Numbered from the stretch's first letter, positions 49,472 through 60,785 are shown. The stretch: DNA of 64,000 nt from an uncultured Clostridia bacterium (GCA_945874765.1 CAMCHQ010000003.1:62001-126000), one strand, 5' to 3'. The notes: generated from the letters alone by a model not told the origin. Translations and numbers: made by a program.

Positions 49472-50866
49472 TTATTTTACACTGCCGCCGTTGTTTGACG
49501 ATGCATATCCAATCCAAGTTGTACCTACATTGAATTTTACATCATTACCGTTTGTATCTTTAATAACAAGAACGCCGTCTTTTACGCTCCAGTTAATGTC
49601 AACAATTGTTCCGTCGGTTGCAAGTTTACCCTTGCCGCCTGCAAGCTTGTAGTTGCAGTAAACTTCAGACGAACCGCTGTTTTTGTAGTTTGCCTTTGAA
49701 ACGTAATTTGTCTGGTCAAAGAGAACAAGAAGATTCTTTCTTGCAACGTCTGTCTTGTAATCGTTTGAATGATACATCTTGTCGCTTGAATTATATGTCC
49801 AATCTCTTGTAGCTGTTCTGTTAGAGAATGTAAGACCGAGAGTTTTGCACTCCTTGTCGCTTACGGTTGATTCTTCGCTTGCAAAATTGAACTTTGTATA
49901 TTTGCTTTCGTTAGCGTCGGTTCTAAAGCCCTCACCTTTGATAGCTGCGGCAATTTTTGAACCGTACATAACGCCTGTATGCTCGGTTGATACGCCTCTT
50001 GACGAATCTCTGCCGAAGAGTGCAACCTTGCCTGAATATGTCATTTGGTTGATATGGTCAACATTGTCCTGTCTAAAAACAGTGTTAGCGCCGATATAGT
50101 TAGTGCCTCTCTTTGTCTGGCTCTGTCCCCAATGAAGGAAGATAGCGTCAAAAAGCTCTGAGAATTTAATGTAAGGAGGTCTTGCACTTCTCATCGGTCC
50201 GATTTGTGACGGAACAGCGGTGTAGTCTGCATACATCCAAAGCATTCTTGTTTCTCCGCCTTCAACCTCACCTTCAACAATAATGTCAGGCGGGTTCTTA
50301 CTGTCTGCGATACCCCATTGAGGTCTTGCGGAAACAGAGTTTTCAACTACGCAGGCAATCGGTCTTTTACCTACAGCCTTTTCGTTGAAGTCGCTTTCGC
50401 CTGTAAGCGGATTTGTCTTAGCCACAACAGGTGCCGCCGTTGTCTGCTCCTGCGTTGTCTGCGGTGCTGTTGTTTCAGGCTCCTTATTCTTATTTTTAAC
50501 AATAACGGCAGCCGCAACTGCAATTGCGACGATTAAAACAACAACAATCGCAATAATTATCGGCTTTTTGTTACCTTTTTTAGGTGGCTTTTTATCAGTA
50601 GCCATTTCTTTTGCTTCCTCTCTGATTACCTTAGGCGCATTGTCCTTTTCGGCAGAATTAAAGGTGGAAAAATTATCAAAGCTTAAACTTTCCTTTTTAG
50701 GCTCTTCTTTAATTTCAGGCTTAAATTCAGGTGCAGCCGCCTTTGGTGCTTCCTCTTCCTTTGCAAAACTGAGCGGCGCTTCGGGCTTTTTAGGTTCTTC
50801 TTCCTTCGGCGCATTTATATTTTTAATTTCTTTTAATATTTCATCTAATTCTTCTGAATCGGGCAT
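49472..50866 (-). CDS. DUF3048 (YerB-like) membrane-anchored protein
   Basis: 464 residues. An acidic, Lys/Glu/Pro-rich cytoplasmic N-terminal part of about 95 residues precedes a transmembrane helix (KPIIIAIVVVLIVAIAVAAA). A Thr-rich linker leads to two DUF3048 parts: NPLTGESDFNEKAVGKRPIA, ADSKNPPDIIVEGEVEGGET, MYADYTAVPSQIGPMRSARP. The family includes YerB lipoproteins of unknown function, thought to act on the wall. Unlike YerB this one has an internal anchor with a long cytoplasmic tail, the same design as both LCP proteins in the window. ATG at 50866 follows AAAGGAG; a frame extension upstream is rejected. Confidence 0.88.
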   Translation of the reverse strand: MPDSEELDEILKEIKNINAPKEEEPKKPEAPLSFAKEEEAPKAAAPEFKPEIKEEPKKESLSFDNFSTFNSAEKDNAPKVIREEAKEMATDKKPPKKGNKKPIIIAIVVVLIVAIAVAAAVIVKNKNKEPETTAPQTTQEQTTAAPVVAKTNPLTGESDFNEKAVGKRPIACVVENSVSARPQWGIADSKNPPDIIVEGEVEGGETRMLWMYADYTAVPSQIGPMRSARPPYIKFSELFDAIFLHWGQSQTKRGTNYIGANTVFRQDNVDHINQMTYSGKVALFGRDSSRGVSTEHTGVMYGSKIAAAIKGEGFRTDANESKYTKFNFASEESTVSDKECKTLGLTFSNRTATRDWTYNSSDKMYHSNDYKTDVARKNLLVLFDQTNYVSKANYKNSGSSEVYCNYKLAGGKGKLATDGTIVDINWSVKDGVLVIKDTNGNDVKFNVGTTWIGYASSNNGGSVK

Positions 50867-50954
50867 TTTGATGCTCCTTTCGATATTTAATATACATATT
50901 GTACCATATATGTACTGAAATTTCACTATATTTTTGTGAAAATTTGAAATTTTA

Positions 50955-50983
50955 TTGATTTAAACGGACACGTGTAGTAAAAT
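50955..50983 (+). promoter_or_regulatory. Promoter of the 207-residue hypothetical gene
   Basis: TTGATT, a 17-base spacer and TAAAAT, 24 bases before the TTG start. Confidence 0.6.
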
Positions 50984-51006
50984 ACATATTGTCGGGAGGC
51001 GATTTT

Positions 51007-51630
51007 TTGGCTAAAACAATACCTATGATTATCACCAACAACAGCATATTGATTAAGGATAAGGAATCGGAAGAATTTAAAACATTTACTATGCCTGCGC
51101 TTATCGATACTCCGAATATTCCTTTTTATCATCAGTTTGCCGAAAGAATTGCCGAATGTCAGTATTATTTTAAAGAATTTATGAAAAATATTTACGGCAA
51201 AAAACTTTCCAAATATATTTTTGCTATAATCGTGCCTGATGATACAAGTAAGCTTGAATCAATTTTTATCAACGAATTTTTTGTTAATTCCGATACGTGT
51301 AAGGCGGTTGCGCAAATGCCTATGGCGCTGGCGCTTCAAAAAAATGAAAACAAATACGTTTCAATATCAAAATCAAGCAGAAATGTTATTTTGGAATATG
51401 TGAGAAATCACGAAAGCGTTGTTACAAAATACTATGATATGACAACTGCCGACCCTAATGTGATTATGGCGGACGCCGCAAAACTTCATATCGACCTTGA
51501 ATATGAAAGCGTACCTGTTTTTATCAACAATTTTAATATGAATATGGACGAATATCTCACGTTCGGTAATGTTATAACTCCAAAACAATTTTTGGATAAA
51601 ATTGCAGAAATTGATGTCGAAAAACTATAA
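51007..51630 (+). CDS. Hypothetical protein
   Basis: 207 residues, not recognised. The TTG start is chosen for GGGAGGCG 5-8 bases upstream; an earlier TTG six codons before would lie over this site. The protein begins AKTIPMIITNNSILIKDK and alternates strands and helices (KYIFAIIVPDDTSKLESIFI, MALALQKNENKYVSISKSSR). The pattern of short strands and a threonine-poor core vaguely recalls the actin-like ATPase fold, but no phosphate loop is seen, so no function is given. It is followed by a hairpin and a 61-residue gene, probably in one transcript. Confidence 0.72.
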   Translation: MAKTIPMIITNNSILIKDKESEEFKTFTMPALIDTPNIPFYHQFAERIAECQYYFKEFMKNIYGKKLSKYIFAIIVPDDTSKLESIFINEFFVNSDTCKAVAQMPMALALQKNENKYVSISKSSRNVILEYVRNHESVVTKYYDMTTADPNVIMADAAKLHIDLEYESVPVFINNFNMNMDEYLTFGNVITPKQFLDKIAEIDVEKL

Positions 51631-51632
51631 TA

Positions 51633-51675
51633 AAAAAATCACCTTTGCAAATCATAATTGCAGGGGTGATTTTTT
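51633..51675 (+). terminator. Terminator hairpin that also holds the next gene's ribosome binding site
   Basis: AAAAAATCACC pairs with GGTGATTTTTT, with an inner TGCAA/TTGCA pairing. The T run ends one base before the ATG at 51676 and the AGGGGTG site lies in the stem and its base. Confidence 0.65.
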
Positions 51676-51861
51676 ATGAAAAATAATGATAAAAAAGATA
51701 AAAGAAATAAGAAAAATAAAAATAAATTTAATGATTACACATCATTTTTAAATCCGGAAATCGTTGCAAGCGACCCGCAGGGAATGTATACGGGTGTTCC
51801 TGCCGATATGTATTATAACGGCGAACTTGAAGAACCGATTCAAGACGCCGACGATTTATAA
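51676..51861 (+). CDS. Small charged protein
   Basis: 61 residues. The N-terminal 18 are almost all Lys, Asn, Asp and Arg (KNNDKKDKRNKKNKNKF). The rest is acidic with DYTSFLNPEIVASDPQGMYT and ends EEPIQDADDL. No homologue is recognised; such Lys-rich small proteins with a conserved acidic C-terminal part occur in spore formers, but this is only a resemblance. Its ribosome site is inside the preceding hairpin, so translation may depend on transcription read-through and stem opening. Confidence 0.55.
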   Translation: MKNNDKKDKRNKKNKNKFNDYTSFLNPEIVASDPQGMYTGVPADMYYNGELEEPIQDADDL

Positions 51862-51881
51862 AAATTAAATATAACCGTAGG

Positions 51882-51898
51882 GGCGAACTTTGTTCGCC
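51882..51898. terminator. Hairpin between the small charged gene and azlD
   Basis: GGCGAAC pairs with GTTCGCC around TTT; T-rich DNA follows on the plus side. The flanking GTAGGGGCGA occurs in inverse at 53045-53054, so it may derive from the same repeat family. Confidence 0.5.
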
Positions 51899-51911
51899 TC
51901 ATTGTTTTATT

Positions 51912-52241
51912 TTAAACAAACACAAAATGTATCAATAACATATATCCTATTGTGCCGACGGCAATTGACAAAAGAGTGTTCTTTTTCCAAATATGCACCA
52001 CGGCGGTAAGCGCAACGCAAATAAGCTGAGGAATGATATAATTTATATCGCCCTTTTCAAAATCTTTTAAGCAATAAACAATAAGAATACCTAAAATTGC
52101 TACGGGCAAAACGTTTCCGAGGTATTTAATAAACTTCGGCACTTCCTTGCTTTGACCGAAAAGTGCAAAAGGGAAAAGCCTTGTGCCAAACGTTACCGCA
52201 CCGGCAACAACAATCATTAAAACGAGATGAGAAGTTGTCAT
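51912..52241 (-). CDS. azlD: AzlD-family branched-chain amino acid exporter subunit
   Basis: 109 residues with about four helices: VLMIVVAGAVTFGTRLFPFA, FIKYLGNVLPVAILGILIVY, and a C-terminal helix. The GTRLFPF and LGxxLPxAI motifs fit AzlD/YgaH. It works with AzlC, whose gene overlaps its start by 4 bases (ATGA), to export branched-chain amino acids or toxic analogues. Confidence 0.9.
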   Translation of the reverse strand: MTTSHLVLMIVVAGAVTFGTRLFPFALFGQSKEVPKFIKYLGNVLPVAILGILIVYCLKDFEKGDINYIIPQLICVALTAVVHIWKKNTLLSIAVGTIGYMLLIHFVFV

Positions 52242-52951
52242 TTTGCCACCTCCTCGGTTTCAAAAAACTTTTTAAACGAGGATAAAATCACAACCGTAAT
52301 AAGAAGTGACGGAAGCAAAAACTTATCGGCGCCGAAAATAATCAAGCAAATTACGGCACAAAATACACCGACTGCACCGATAATAGGACTTTTGCCCTTG
52401 TTATTTCTAATCAAATCAATAAAAATAACAACAAAAAGCGCCGTCATTGAAAAATCTATACCCGTAAAATCAATCGGGATAAGCTGGCTTAAAAGTGAGC
52501 CGAGCGCAGAGCCTACTATCCAATAAAAATGATTAAATTCACCGATTAAAAATCTCGCTTTCGGTTCATCTACATTTTCGGGAACACTTAAAATTGACGA
52601 ATTGACGGAATACGTTTCGTCGGTAAGAGTGAAAATCATAAACGGATAGCGCCACTTGCCCTGTTTGAACTTTTCTATATACGATAAACCGTAAAACATA
52701 TGACGTGTATTTATAAATAATGTCATAAGCGCCGTTGTTGCAATATCCGCCTTGGAGCTGATTAACGATACAAGCAAAAATTGCCCCGAACCGGCATAAA
52801 CAATAAGCGATATAAAAACTGCCCAAAGCCAATTGTACCCCGCCTTGTAAAGCATAATTCCGAATGCCGAACCTAAAAACAAATAGCCAAACAAAACAGG
52901 AAGCGATTGCCTCAGCGCAAATTTTACAGTCGCACCCTTAGTATGTTTCAT
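52238..52951 (-). CDS. azlC: AzlC-family branched-chain amino acid permease
   Basis: 237 residues with about seven helices: KFALRQSLPVLFGYLFLGSA, FGIMLYKAGYNWLWAVFISL, YAGSGQFLLVSLISS, INTRHMFYGLSYIEKF, TDETYSVN. These are AzlC signatures. ATG at 52951 has AGAGAGGG upstream; a start seven codons earlier is possible. It forms the exporter with AzlD. No Lrp-type regulator is adjacent. Confidence 0.92.
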   Translation of the reverse strand: MKHTKGATVKFALRQSLPVLFGYLFLGSAFGIMLYKAGYNWLWAVFISLIVYAGSGQFLLVSLISSKADIATTALMTLFINTRHMFYGLSYIEKFKQGKWRYPFMIFTLTDETYSVNSSILSVPENVDEPKARFLIGEFNHFYWIVGSALGSLLSQLIPIDFTGIDFSMTALFVVIFIDLIRNNKGKSPIIGAVGVFCAVICLIIFGADKFLLPSLLITVVILSSFKKFFETEEVAK

Positions 52952-52978
52952 ATTTCCCTCTCTTTTATACATAAAAAC

Positions 52979-53140
52979 GGCTTCCCCTTGAGGGGAAGCT
53001 GTCAGTTTACTGACTGATGAGGTGATTAATCGGGCGATTAATAATCGCCCCTACGAAAAAAGAGTTTACACCTCTTTCGCTTTGCACAATCACATCTCAT
53101 CCGTCGACCATAGTCGCCACCTTCCCCTCAAGGGGAAGGC
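52979..53140. repeat. MITE-like palindromic repeat element
   Basis: 162 bp bounded by inverted ends: GGCTTCCCCTTGAGGGGAAG on the left and CTTCCCCTCAAGGGGAAGGC on the right. Each end is itself a hairpin (CTTCCCC/GGGGAAG). The interior holds GGGCGATTAATAATCGCCC (another palindrome) and no reading frame. It has the look of the short non-coding repeats common in gut Clostridia. It lies between azlC and the stop of the LCP gene. Confidence 0.75.
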
Positions 53141-53147
53141 TATTTTT

Positions 53148-54797
53148 TTATCTGCCCATTTCAATATATGCCGGTCTGTTATCACTTAACTTGATATTTG
53201 ATTTGCCGTAAATTTCCATTTGAAGCTCATATGCGTCCTTTGGAATATCTGCAAGCCAAATCCAGTTACCCGGAGCCGCCGAGAAATTCGAACCGCCCTT
53301 ACAGTTTTCAACAGCCGGAACATTCTTGGTTTTCATTGTATATTCAAGCCAGCCGTCTCTAATAGCCGTATTGCCGATAGAGATAAGTTCTTTTTTGCTG
53401 TAACCCGTATAAACGTAGCCTGCAAGCTGATTAACAGTCTTAACCGTATCGATTGTGCCGCTCTTCTTCATTTTCTTGAGAAGTGCGTTGAGAACGGTCT
53501 TTTGCCTGTTTGCTCTTGCACCGTCAGAGTCAATATGTCTGATTCTGCAATATGCAAGCGCTTGCTTACCGTTAAGCTTCATAGTACCCTCGGTACCCTC
53601 AAATGTCTGCTTAATAGTAACTTTACCGTATGTTCTCGGGTGATTGTTAATCTCGTTAATTTCGGCAGAAGTAATTTTAATTGTTACACCGCCGAGTGCG
53701 TCAATAATTTTAGGGAATGAATTAAAGTTTACAACCGCATAGTTGTTAATTGCAATCTTATAGTATCTTTCAATAGTGTTGATATAGCATTTCATACCGC
53801 CCATTGAAGCAGCTGCATTGATTTTGCCGTACTGTCCCTTGCCGTCAACCTCAAAATAAACATAAAGGTCACGCAAAACGGAAGTAAGGTGAATTTCTTT
53901 TGTATCAACATTAATACTTGCGATAATTGCCGAGTCCGCACGGGAAGCGTCGGAAATCTTTTCAGCCCTTGTATCCTCACCGATAAGAAGAATGTTGAGA
54001 ACGTGAGTTGAGCTTACAGGGTCGCCGTTTTGATACCATTGCTTGAGGTATTCCTTATAGCTGTAAACCTCACCGGCACTTGCTTCCTCAATAGTAGGGA
54101 AGTCCTCTTTAAGAAAGTCCATACCGTCATAGTAGGTGTTCATCTCATAATCTGTTCCGCCGTTATTGTCGTCGGTAACCTTGTTGAGCATATTGTTGGC
54201 ATATAAAATTGCAAACACACCTGCCGCAATAATCATTACAAGAAGAATTACGATAATGGAAATTATTGCTTTGCCTTTTTTGGTTTTGGAAAATTTAACT
54301 TTTTCCTCTTTTTTAGGCTCTTCCTCTTTTTTCGGAAGCGTTACTTCACCGTCGGCAAGAGAAAGAAGGTCAACCATACCGTTATTATCGTTTTCCTGAG
54401 CAGTTTGCTTGTCTGAAACAACGTTTTCGTTATCCTCAACCTCGTCGGTATCGGTAAAACCGTTTTCTTCCTCCTCAATTGTCGGAATAACTATATCTGC
54501 GGTATCGCTTTTTGAAGGCTTGCTTTCTTTTTCAATAAAAACGTCCGCCTTTTTAGGCTCGCTTTTGGCAACGCTTACCTTTACCTCAGTCTTTTCCTCT
54601 TTTATAACTTCCTTGAACTGAGGTTCAGCCTCAACTTCTTTCGGCTCTGCCTTTGTTTCTTCTATGATAGGCTGATTTTGCTTTTGCGTTTGAGCCGGTG
54701 CCTGCACCTCGGTATTGCTTTGCTCTTTATTTTCGCTCTCTCTGCGCTTTTTTACCTCAGAGAGTATATCGTCAATACTGTAAGACTCTTTCTCCAA
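53148..54797 (-). CDS. LytR-CpsA-Psr (LCP) family protein with long acidic cytoplasmic tail
   Basis: 549 residues from a TTG start with GAGGAG 8 bases upstream. The first 180 residues are highly charged (EEPKKEEKVKFSKTKKGK near their end) and should lie in the cytoplasm. One helix follows (AIISIIVILLVMIIAAGVFA), then the LCP domain: VLNILLIGEDTRAEKISDAS, RADSAIIASINVDTKEIHLT, VLRDLYVYFEVDG, KINAAASMGGMKC, LGGVTIKI, AYCRIRHIDSDGARANRQ. Arg and Asp residues of the polyprenyl-phosphate site are present. It would attach wall polymers to peptidoglycan. It resembles the LCP protein at the left edge in design but not in tail sequence. Confidence 0.92.
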   Translation of the reverse strand: MEKESYSIDDILSEVKKRRESENKEQSNTEVQAPAQTQKQNQPIIEETKAEPKEVEAEPQFKEVIKEEKTEVKVSVAKSEPKKADVFIEKESKPSKSDTADIVIPTIEEEENGFTDTDEVEDNENVVSDKQTAQENDNNGMVDLLSLADGEVTLPKKEEEPKKEEKVKFSKTKKGKAIISIIVILLVMIIAAGVFAILYANNMLNKVTDDNNGGTDYEMNTYYDGMDFLKEDFPTIEEASAGEVYSYKEYLKQWYQNGDPVSSTHVLNILLIGEDTRAEKISDASRADSAIIASINVDTKEIHLTSVLRDLYVYFEVDGKGQYGKINAAASMGGMKCYINTIERYYKIAINNYAVVNFNSFPKIIDALGGVTIKITSAEINEINNHPRTYGKVTIKQTFEGTEGTMKLNGKQALAYCRIRHIDSDGARANRQKTVLNALLKKMKKSGTIDTVKTVNQLAGYVYTGYSKKELISIGNTAIRDGWLEYTMKTKNVPAVENCKGGSNFSAAPGNWIWLADIPKDAYELQMEIYGKSNIKLSDNRPAYIEMGR

Positions 54798-54927
54798 CGC
54801 TTTCACTCCTCTTTTAAAACTAAAAACTTTTGTCATTATATATCATATCGTGTCAAATTACTATAGCAAAATTGTAAAAACTATAATTTTTTCACATTTA
54901 ATAGACATATTCAGACGTCATTTTCTA

Positions 54928-57441
54928 TTATTCTTCTGTGTTTTCCTGCTCGTCGCTTGCATTTTCTGTATCGTCCGTATTTTCATTGTCAACGTCCTCT
55001 TCCTCAAATCTGTCAACAACACTGATTGTTGCAAGCTTTTCGCCCTCGTTTACTCTCATTACCTTAACGCCCTTTGCAGGTCTTTGGAATGTAGAAATTT
55101 GGTCAACAGGCATACGAATAATAATTCCGTCTGTCGAAATCATAACAACATCGTTTTCTTCCGTAACTGCGGCGATATTGGCAACCTTACCGAACTTTTC
55201 AACCCTGTAGTTGAGAAGTCCCTTACCGCCTCTTGACTGAACACGGTAATCGGAAAATTCACTCTTACGTCCGTATCCCGTTTCAGATACCGTAAGAAGT
55301 TTAACTCCCTCACGTTCTGCGGCAAAGCCCACAACATAGTCGCCCTCACTTAATGTGATTGCCTTAACGCCTCTTGCCGTTCTGCCGATAAGTCTTGCGT
55401 CGCTTTCCTCAAAGCAAATACTCATTCCGTCGTGAGTAGCGGCAACAAGTTTTCTGTTTCCGTCCGTAATATCAACCCAGCAAAGTTCGTCGCCCTCGTC
55501 AAGGTTGATAGCAATAATACCGCTTTTTCTTATATGGTCGTATTGGTCAAGAGCGGTTCTCTTGATAATACCGTTTTTCGTCATCATACAAAGGAATGAA
55601 CGTTCTTCGTCATTAGGCACTCTAACCATAGCGGTAATCTGCTCGCCTTGCTCAATAGGAAGAATGTTTACAACATTCATACCCTTGCCCGTTCTTGACG
55701 ATTCCGGAATTTCATATCCTTTCATTTTAAATACTTTACCCTTATTTGTGAAAAGCATAATGAAATCGTGAGTAGAGCATGCAAACATAGTCTTTGCCAC
55801 GTCCTCTTCTCTTCTGCTCATACCCGATACACCTCTGCCACCTCTTTTTTGAGCTTTGTAGGTGTCAACTGTCTGGCGCTTCATATATCCTTTTTCAGTA
55901 AGAGTAAGAATACAATCCTCAACAGGAATAAGGTCCTCATCCTCAACATCACCGACTGCGGCAGAAATTTCCGTTCTTCTTTCGTCACCGAATTTAGCGG
56001 CTGTTTCTCTTGTTTCAGTCTTGATAATCTCGTCAATTCTCTCACTGTGTTCAAGAATATCTGTCAAATCCTTGATTTTTTCCTTGAGTTCTTCGAGTTC
56101 ATTCATAATCTTTTCGATTTCAAGACCTGCCAACTGACCTAAACGGTAAGCCACGATAGCACTTGCCTGCGGGTCATCAAAGCCAAACTTGTCCATAATA
56201 GCCTGCTTAGCCTCTGCCTGTCCGCCTTTGCAGGCACGAATTGTTGCAATAACTTCATCAACAATATCTATAGCCTTTGCAAGGCCCTCCAATATATGCG
56301 CTCTGTCCTGCGCTTTATTAAGGTCAAAACGTGTTCTTCTTGTAATAACCTCTCTTTGGAAGTCGATATACTGCTGTAAAATTTCTTTAAGAGTAAGAAC
56401 TTTCGGAACGCCGTCAACAAGTGCAAGCATAATTGTACCGAAAGTTACCTGCATATCGGTCATTTTATAAAGATTGTTAAGAACAACCTGCGCATTTGCG
56501 TCACGCTTAACGGTAATTTCGATATGCATACCGTTTTTATCTGAATAGTCCTGAACGTCAGCAATTCCTTCAAGCCTTTTATCCTTAACAAGCTCGGCAA
56601 TACGTGTAATAAGTCTTGCCTTGTTTACACCGTACGGAATTTCGGTAACAACAATCTTATATCTGTCACCCTTGGTTTCGATAATCTCTGCTCTTGCACG
56701 AAGATAAATTTTGCCTCTGCCCGTTGCATAAGCCTCTTTGATACCTCTTGTGCCCATAATAATACCGGCGGTAGGGAAGTCGGGGCCTTTTATGTACTGC
56801 ATAATTTCTTCAAGCGAAGCGTCCGGATTGTCAATAAGGCAACACATACCCTCAACAACTTCTCTCATATTATGAGGCGGAATATTTGTAGCCATACCTA
56901 CTGCGATACCCGATGAACCGTTTATAAGCAAATTCGGATAACGTGACGGCAAAACTGTCGGCTCTTTACTGCTGTCATCAAAGTTCGGAGCAAAATCAAC
57001 AGTGTCTTTCTTGATATCTTCAAGCATTTTCATTGCAATTTTGCTCATTCTGCTTTCTGTATAACGGTAAGCAGCGGCAGGGTCGCCGTCGACTGAACCG
57101 AAGTTACCGTGACCGTCAACAAGAATGTGCCTCATTGAAAACGGCTGTGCAAGTCTAACCATTGCGTCATAAACAGATGCGTCGCCGTGAGGGTGATAGT
57201 GACCGAGCACTTCACCGACAGTGGTAGCGCACTTACGGTAAGGTCTGTCGGGATAAAGATTATTTGTATACATAGCGTAAAGTATTCTTCTGTGTACCGG
57301 CTTTAAACCGTCACGTACATCGGGAAGCGCACGCTGAACAATAACACTCATTGAATAGTCAAGGAATGCCTTTCTAATCTCATCACTGATTTCTACATCT
57401 TTAATTCTTTGATTGTCATAACGAACTTCATTAGTATCCAT
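54928..57441 (-). CDS. gyrA: DNA gyrase subunit A
   Basis: 837 residues. The breakage-reunion domain shows [17 protein letters not shown], the [22 protein letters not shown] and the catalytic Tyr127 in [12 protein letters not shown]. At the site equivalent to E. coli Ser83 there is Ala (Ala88), while the Asp87 equivalent is kept. The C-terminal pinwheel contains the GyrA box as [13 protein letters not shown], which marks gyrase rather than topoisomerase IV. The last 30 residues are very acidic ([20 protein letters not shown]). Two small membrane-protein genes separate it from gyrB. Confidence 0.97.
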   Translation of the reverse strand: MDTNEVRYDNQRIKDVEISDEIRKAFLDYSMSVIVQRALPDVRDGLKPVHRRILYAMYTNNLYPDRPYRKCATTVGEVLGHYHPHGDASVYDAMVRLAQPFSMRHILVDGHGNFGSVDGDPAAAYRYTESRMSKIAMKMLEDIKKDTVDFAPNFDDSSKEPTVLPSRYPNLLINGSSGIAVGMATNIPPHNMREVVEGMCCLIDNPDASLEEIMQYIKGPDFPTAGIIMGTRGIKEAYATGRGKIYLRARAEIIETKGDRYKIVVTEIPYGVNKARLITRIAELVKDKRLEGIADVQDYSDKNGMHIEITVKRDANAQVVLNNLYKMTDMQVTFGTIMLALVDGVPKVLTLKEILQQYIDFQREVITRRTRFDLNKAQDRAHILEGLAKAIDIVDEVIATIRACKGGQAEAKQAIMDKFGFDDPQASAIVAYRLGQLAGLEIEKIMNELEELKEKIKDLTDILEHSERIDEIIKTETRETAAKFGDERRTEISAAVGDVEDEDLIPVEDCILTLTEKGYMKRQTVDTYKAQKRGGRGVSGMSRREEDVAKTMFACSTHDFIMLFTNKGKVFKMKGYEIPESSRTGKGMNVVNILPIEQGEQITAMVRVPNDEERSFLCMMTKNGIIKRTALDQYDHIRKSGIIAINLDEGDELCWVDITDGNRKLVAATHDGMSICFEESDARLIGRTARGVKAITLSEGDYVVGFAAEREGVKLLTVSETGYGRKSEFSDYRVQSRGGKGLLNYRVEKFGKVANIAAVTEENDVVMISTDGIIIRMPVDQISTFQRPAKGVKVMRVNEGEKLATISVVDRFEEEDVDNENTDDTENASDEQENTEE

Positions 57442-57504
57442 TATCTAACCTCCAAAACAGAGTTATTCTGCTTAATTACAGAACCGGCAAAAAGCCTTAA
57501 TATT

Positions 57505-58038
57505 TTAAATCTTGTTAAAGAAAACATAATTCGGATTTTTCTTGATATTTTTTAATACACTTGCTCTTATTTCAAGCGGAATAATTGAAATAGGCATAAT
57601 ATTTGTGCCCGTTGCCGCTACAAAATAAATATATTCCTTTGTTTCAATTATCGCACCGAGCGTCATATAAGGATAAACACCGATAAGCATAGGCTCACCG
57701 TCATTTTTAGGAAGCGTTTTAAATTCAACACTGCCCTCACTTATTGTAACTTCCCTCGGCTCAACATAGGTAATATCATTTTTTATGCAGCTTTCAGCCC
57801 TTTTTTTAGGTCTTATTTTTGTTACATAACAGGTGTAAATCCCGATTGCAACAATATAAAGTGCCGGGATAATCAAGTATGCGTAATTTTTTTCACTGAA
57901 AGCATAATACGTGTTCATTACAAGCATAATAAGAATCGTAATATATATCACACCCATAAACCTGCTGCTTTTCAGTTTAAAAAGTTCAAAGTTAATTAAA
58001 TCTCTTTTTTCAAGCGAGTAATTGAATTTATAATCCAT
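57505..58038 (-). CDS. YcxB-like membrane protein 2
   Basis: 177 residues with two helices near residues 28-48 and 53-72 (MGVIYITILIMLVMNTYYAF, YLIIPALYIVAIGIYTCYV). The soluble rest reads like a YcxB-type C-terminal domain (KNDITYVEPREVTISEGSVE, TKEYIYFVAATGTNIMPIS). It is related in layout to the gene just upstream, whose stop it overlaps by one base, and so may be a divergent duplicate. No function is known for the family. Confidence 0.65.
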   Translation of the reverse strand: MDYKFNYSLEKRDLINFELFKLKSSRFMGVIYITILIMLVMNTYYAFSEKNYAYLIIPALYIVAIGIYTCYVTKIRPKKRAESCIKNDITYVEPREVTISEGSVEFKTLPKNDGEPMLIGVYPYMTLGAIIETKEYIYFVAATGTNIMPISIIPLEIRASVLKNIKKNPNYVFFNKI

Positions 58039-58526
58039 TATTTCATTACCCCCTTGCTTTTGAGCACCTTGATTATTTCATCAAGTTCTTCTGCATATCT
58101 TTGCTTGCTGATAACTGCAACGCCACGGCTTAAAGTCGGTAAAATTATAAGCTCGCTTTTTGTTTCCTTAACCGCATAAACACTTTTCCACGGGGTATAA
58201 ATCTTTTCAAAACTTGAAAAAAGTTCCATTCCCTCGTCATAAAGTTTTATTGTATTTTCATCATTCAATATAGGGGAGTGCTGAAAATCATTTGTTATGC
58301 TGTTTTTGGTCATAAGCTGCTTAACAATAAAAAATAAACAAAGTATAGCCGCAAACGGCAAAATAACAGCTGCTTTAACAACTCCTAAAGCGGTTGAGAC
58401 AATTGAAGCAATCAATATAATAACCAAACTTATAATTTCCGCCGTTTCACTCATACCGAGCTTTTTCGTTTTATAGTTAAAGCCCCTGTAAAATTCATCG
58501 GCTGTCATTTTAAAAGTCAATTTCAT
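58038..58526 (-). CDS. YcxB-like membrane protein 1
   Basis: 162 residues with two helices (ISLVIILIASIVSTALGV, AVILPFAAILCLFFIV). A C-terminal YcxB-like domain has IKLYDEGMELFSSFEKIYTP, WKSVYAVKETKSELIILPTL and SRGVAVISKQRYAEEL. This W-x-x-v...l-p-R/K pattern is typical of the family. It begins 5 bases after the gyrB stop, so it is transcribed with gyrase. Confidence 0.7.
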   Translation of the reverse strand: MKLTFKMTADEFYRGFNYKTKKLGMSETAEIISLVIILIASIVSTALGVVKAAVILPFAAILCLFFIVKQLMTKNSITNDFQHSPILNDENTIKLYDEGMELFSSFEKIYTPWKSVYAVKETKSELIILPTLSRGVAVISKQRYAEELDEIIKVLKSKGVMK

Positions 58527-58531
58527 AAATC

Positions 58532-60496
<1,965 letters not shown>

Positions 60497-60536
60497 TTAA
60501 GTCTCCTTTTATATTTAACTTGATAAATAAATTACA

Positions 60537-60785
60537 TTATCTTTTTTGCCCTGCCTGCACTCGTTTGAGAAGAGTTGAAGTATTAAGCGGACAAATATAT
60601 ATTTTATCCTTGCAAACTATAAAACTTTTCGGAAGTTCAAAGTTTACATAAACAGTTTTTTTATCCTTTTCGGCTTTTGATAAATAATCACGTGTAGCCT
60701 TATTAACCGTTGACGTATCCATATCAAAAATGCCGAGTATGTCTTTCGTACTTATAACGGTATTACCGCCTAAATATATATACAT
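60537..60785 (-). CDS. remB: RemB-like regulatory protein (DUF370)
   Basis: 82 residues. MYIYLGGNTVISTKDILGIF and DMDTSTVNKATRDYLSKAEK match RemB/YaaB, which lies at this same place between recF and gyrB in Bacillus and helps activate matrix genes. The tail IYICPLNTSTLLKRVQAGQ is typical. ATG at 60785 overlaps the recF stop (TGATG); the four-codon extension is ignored. Whether it controls the polysaccharide operon in this window is an open question. Confidence 0.88.
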   Translation of the reverse strand: MYIYLGGNTVISTKDILGIFDMDTSTVNKATRDYLSKAEKDKKTVYVNFELPKSFIVCKDKIYICPLNTSTLLKRVQAGQKR

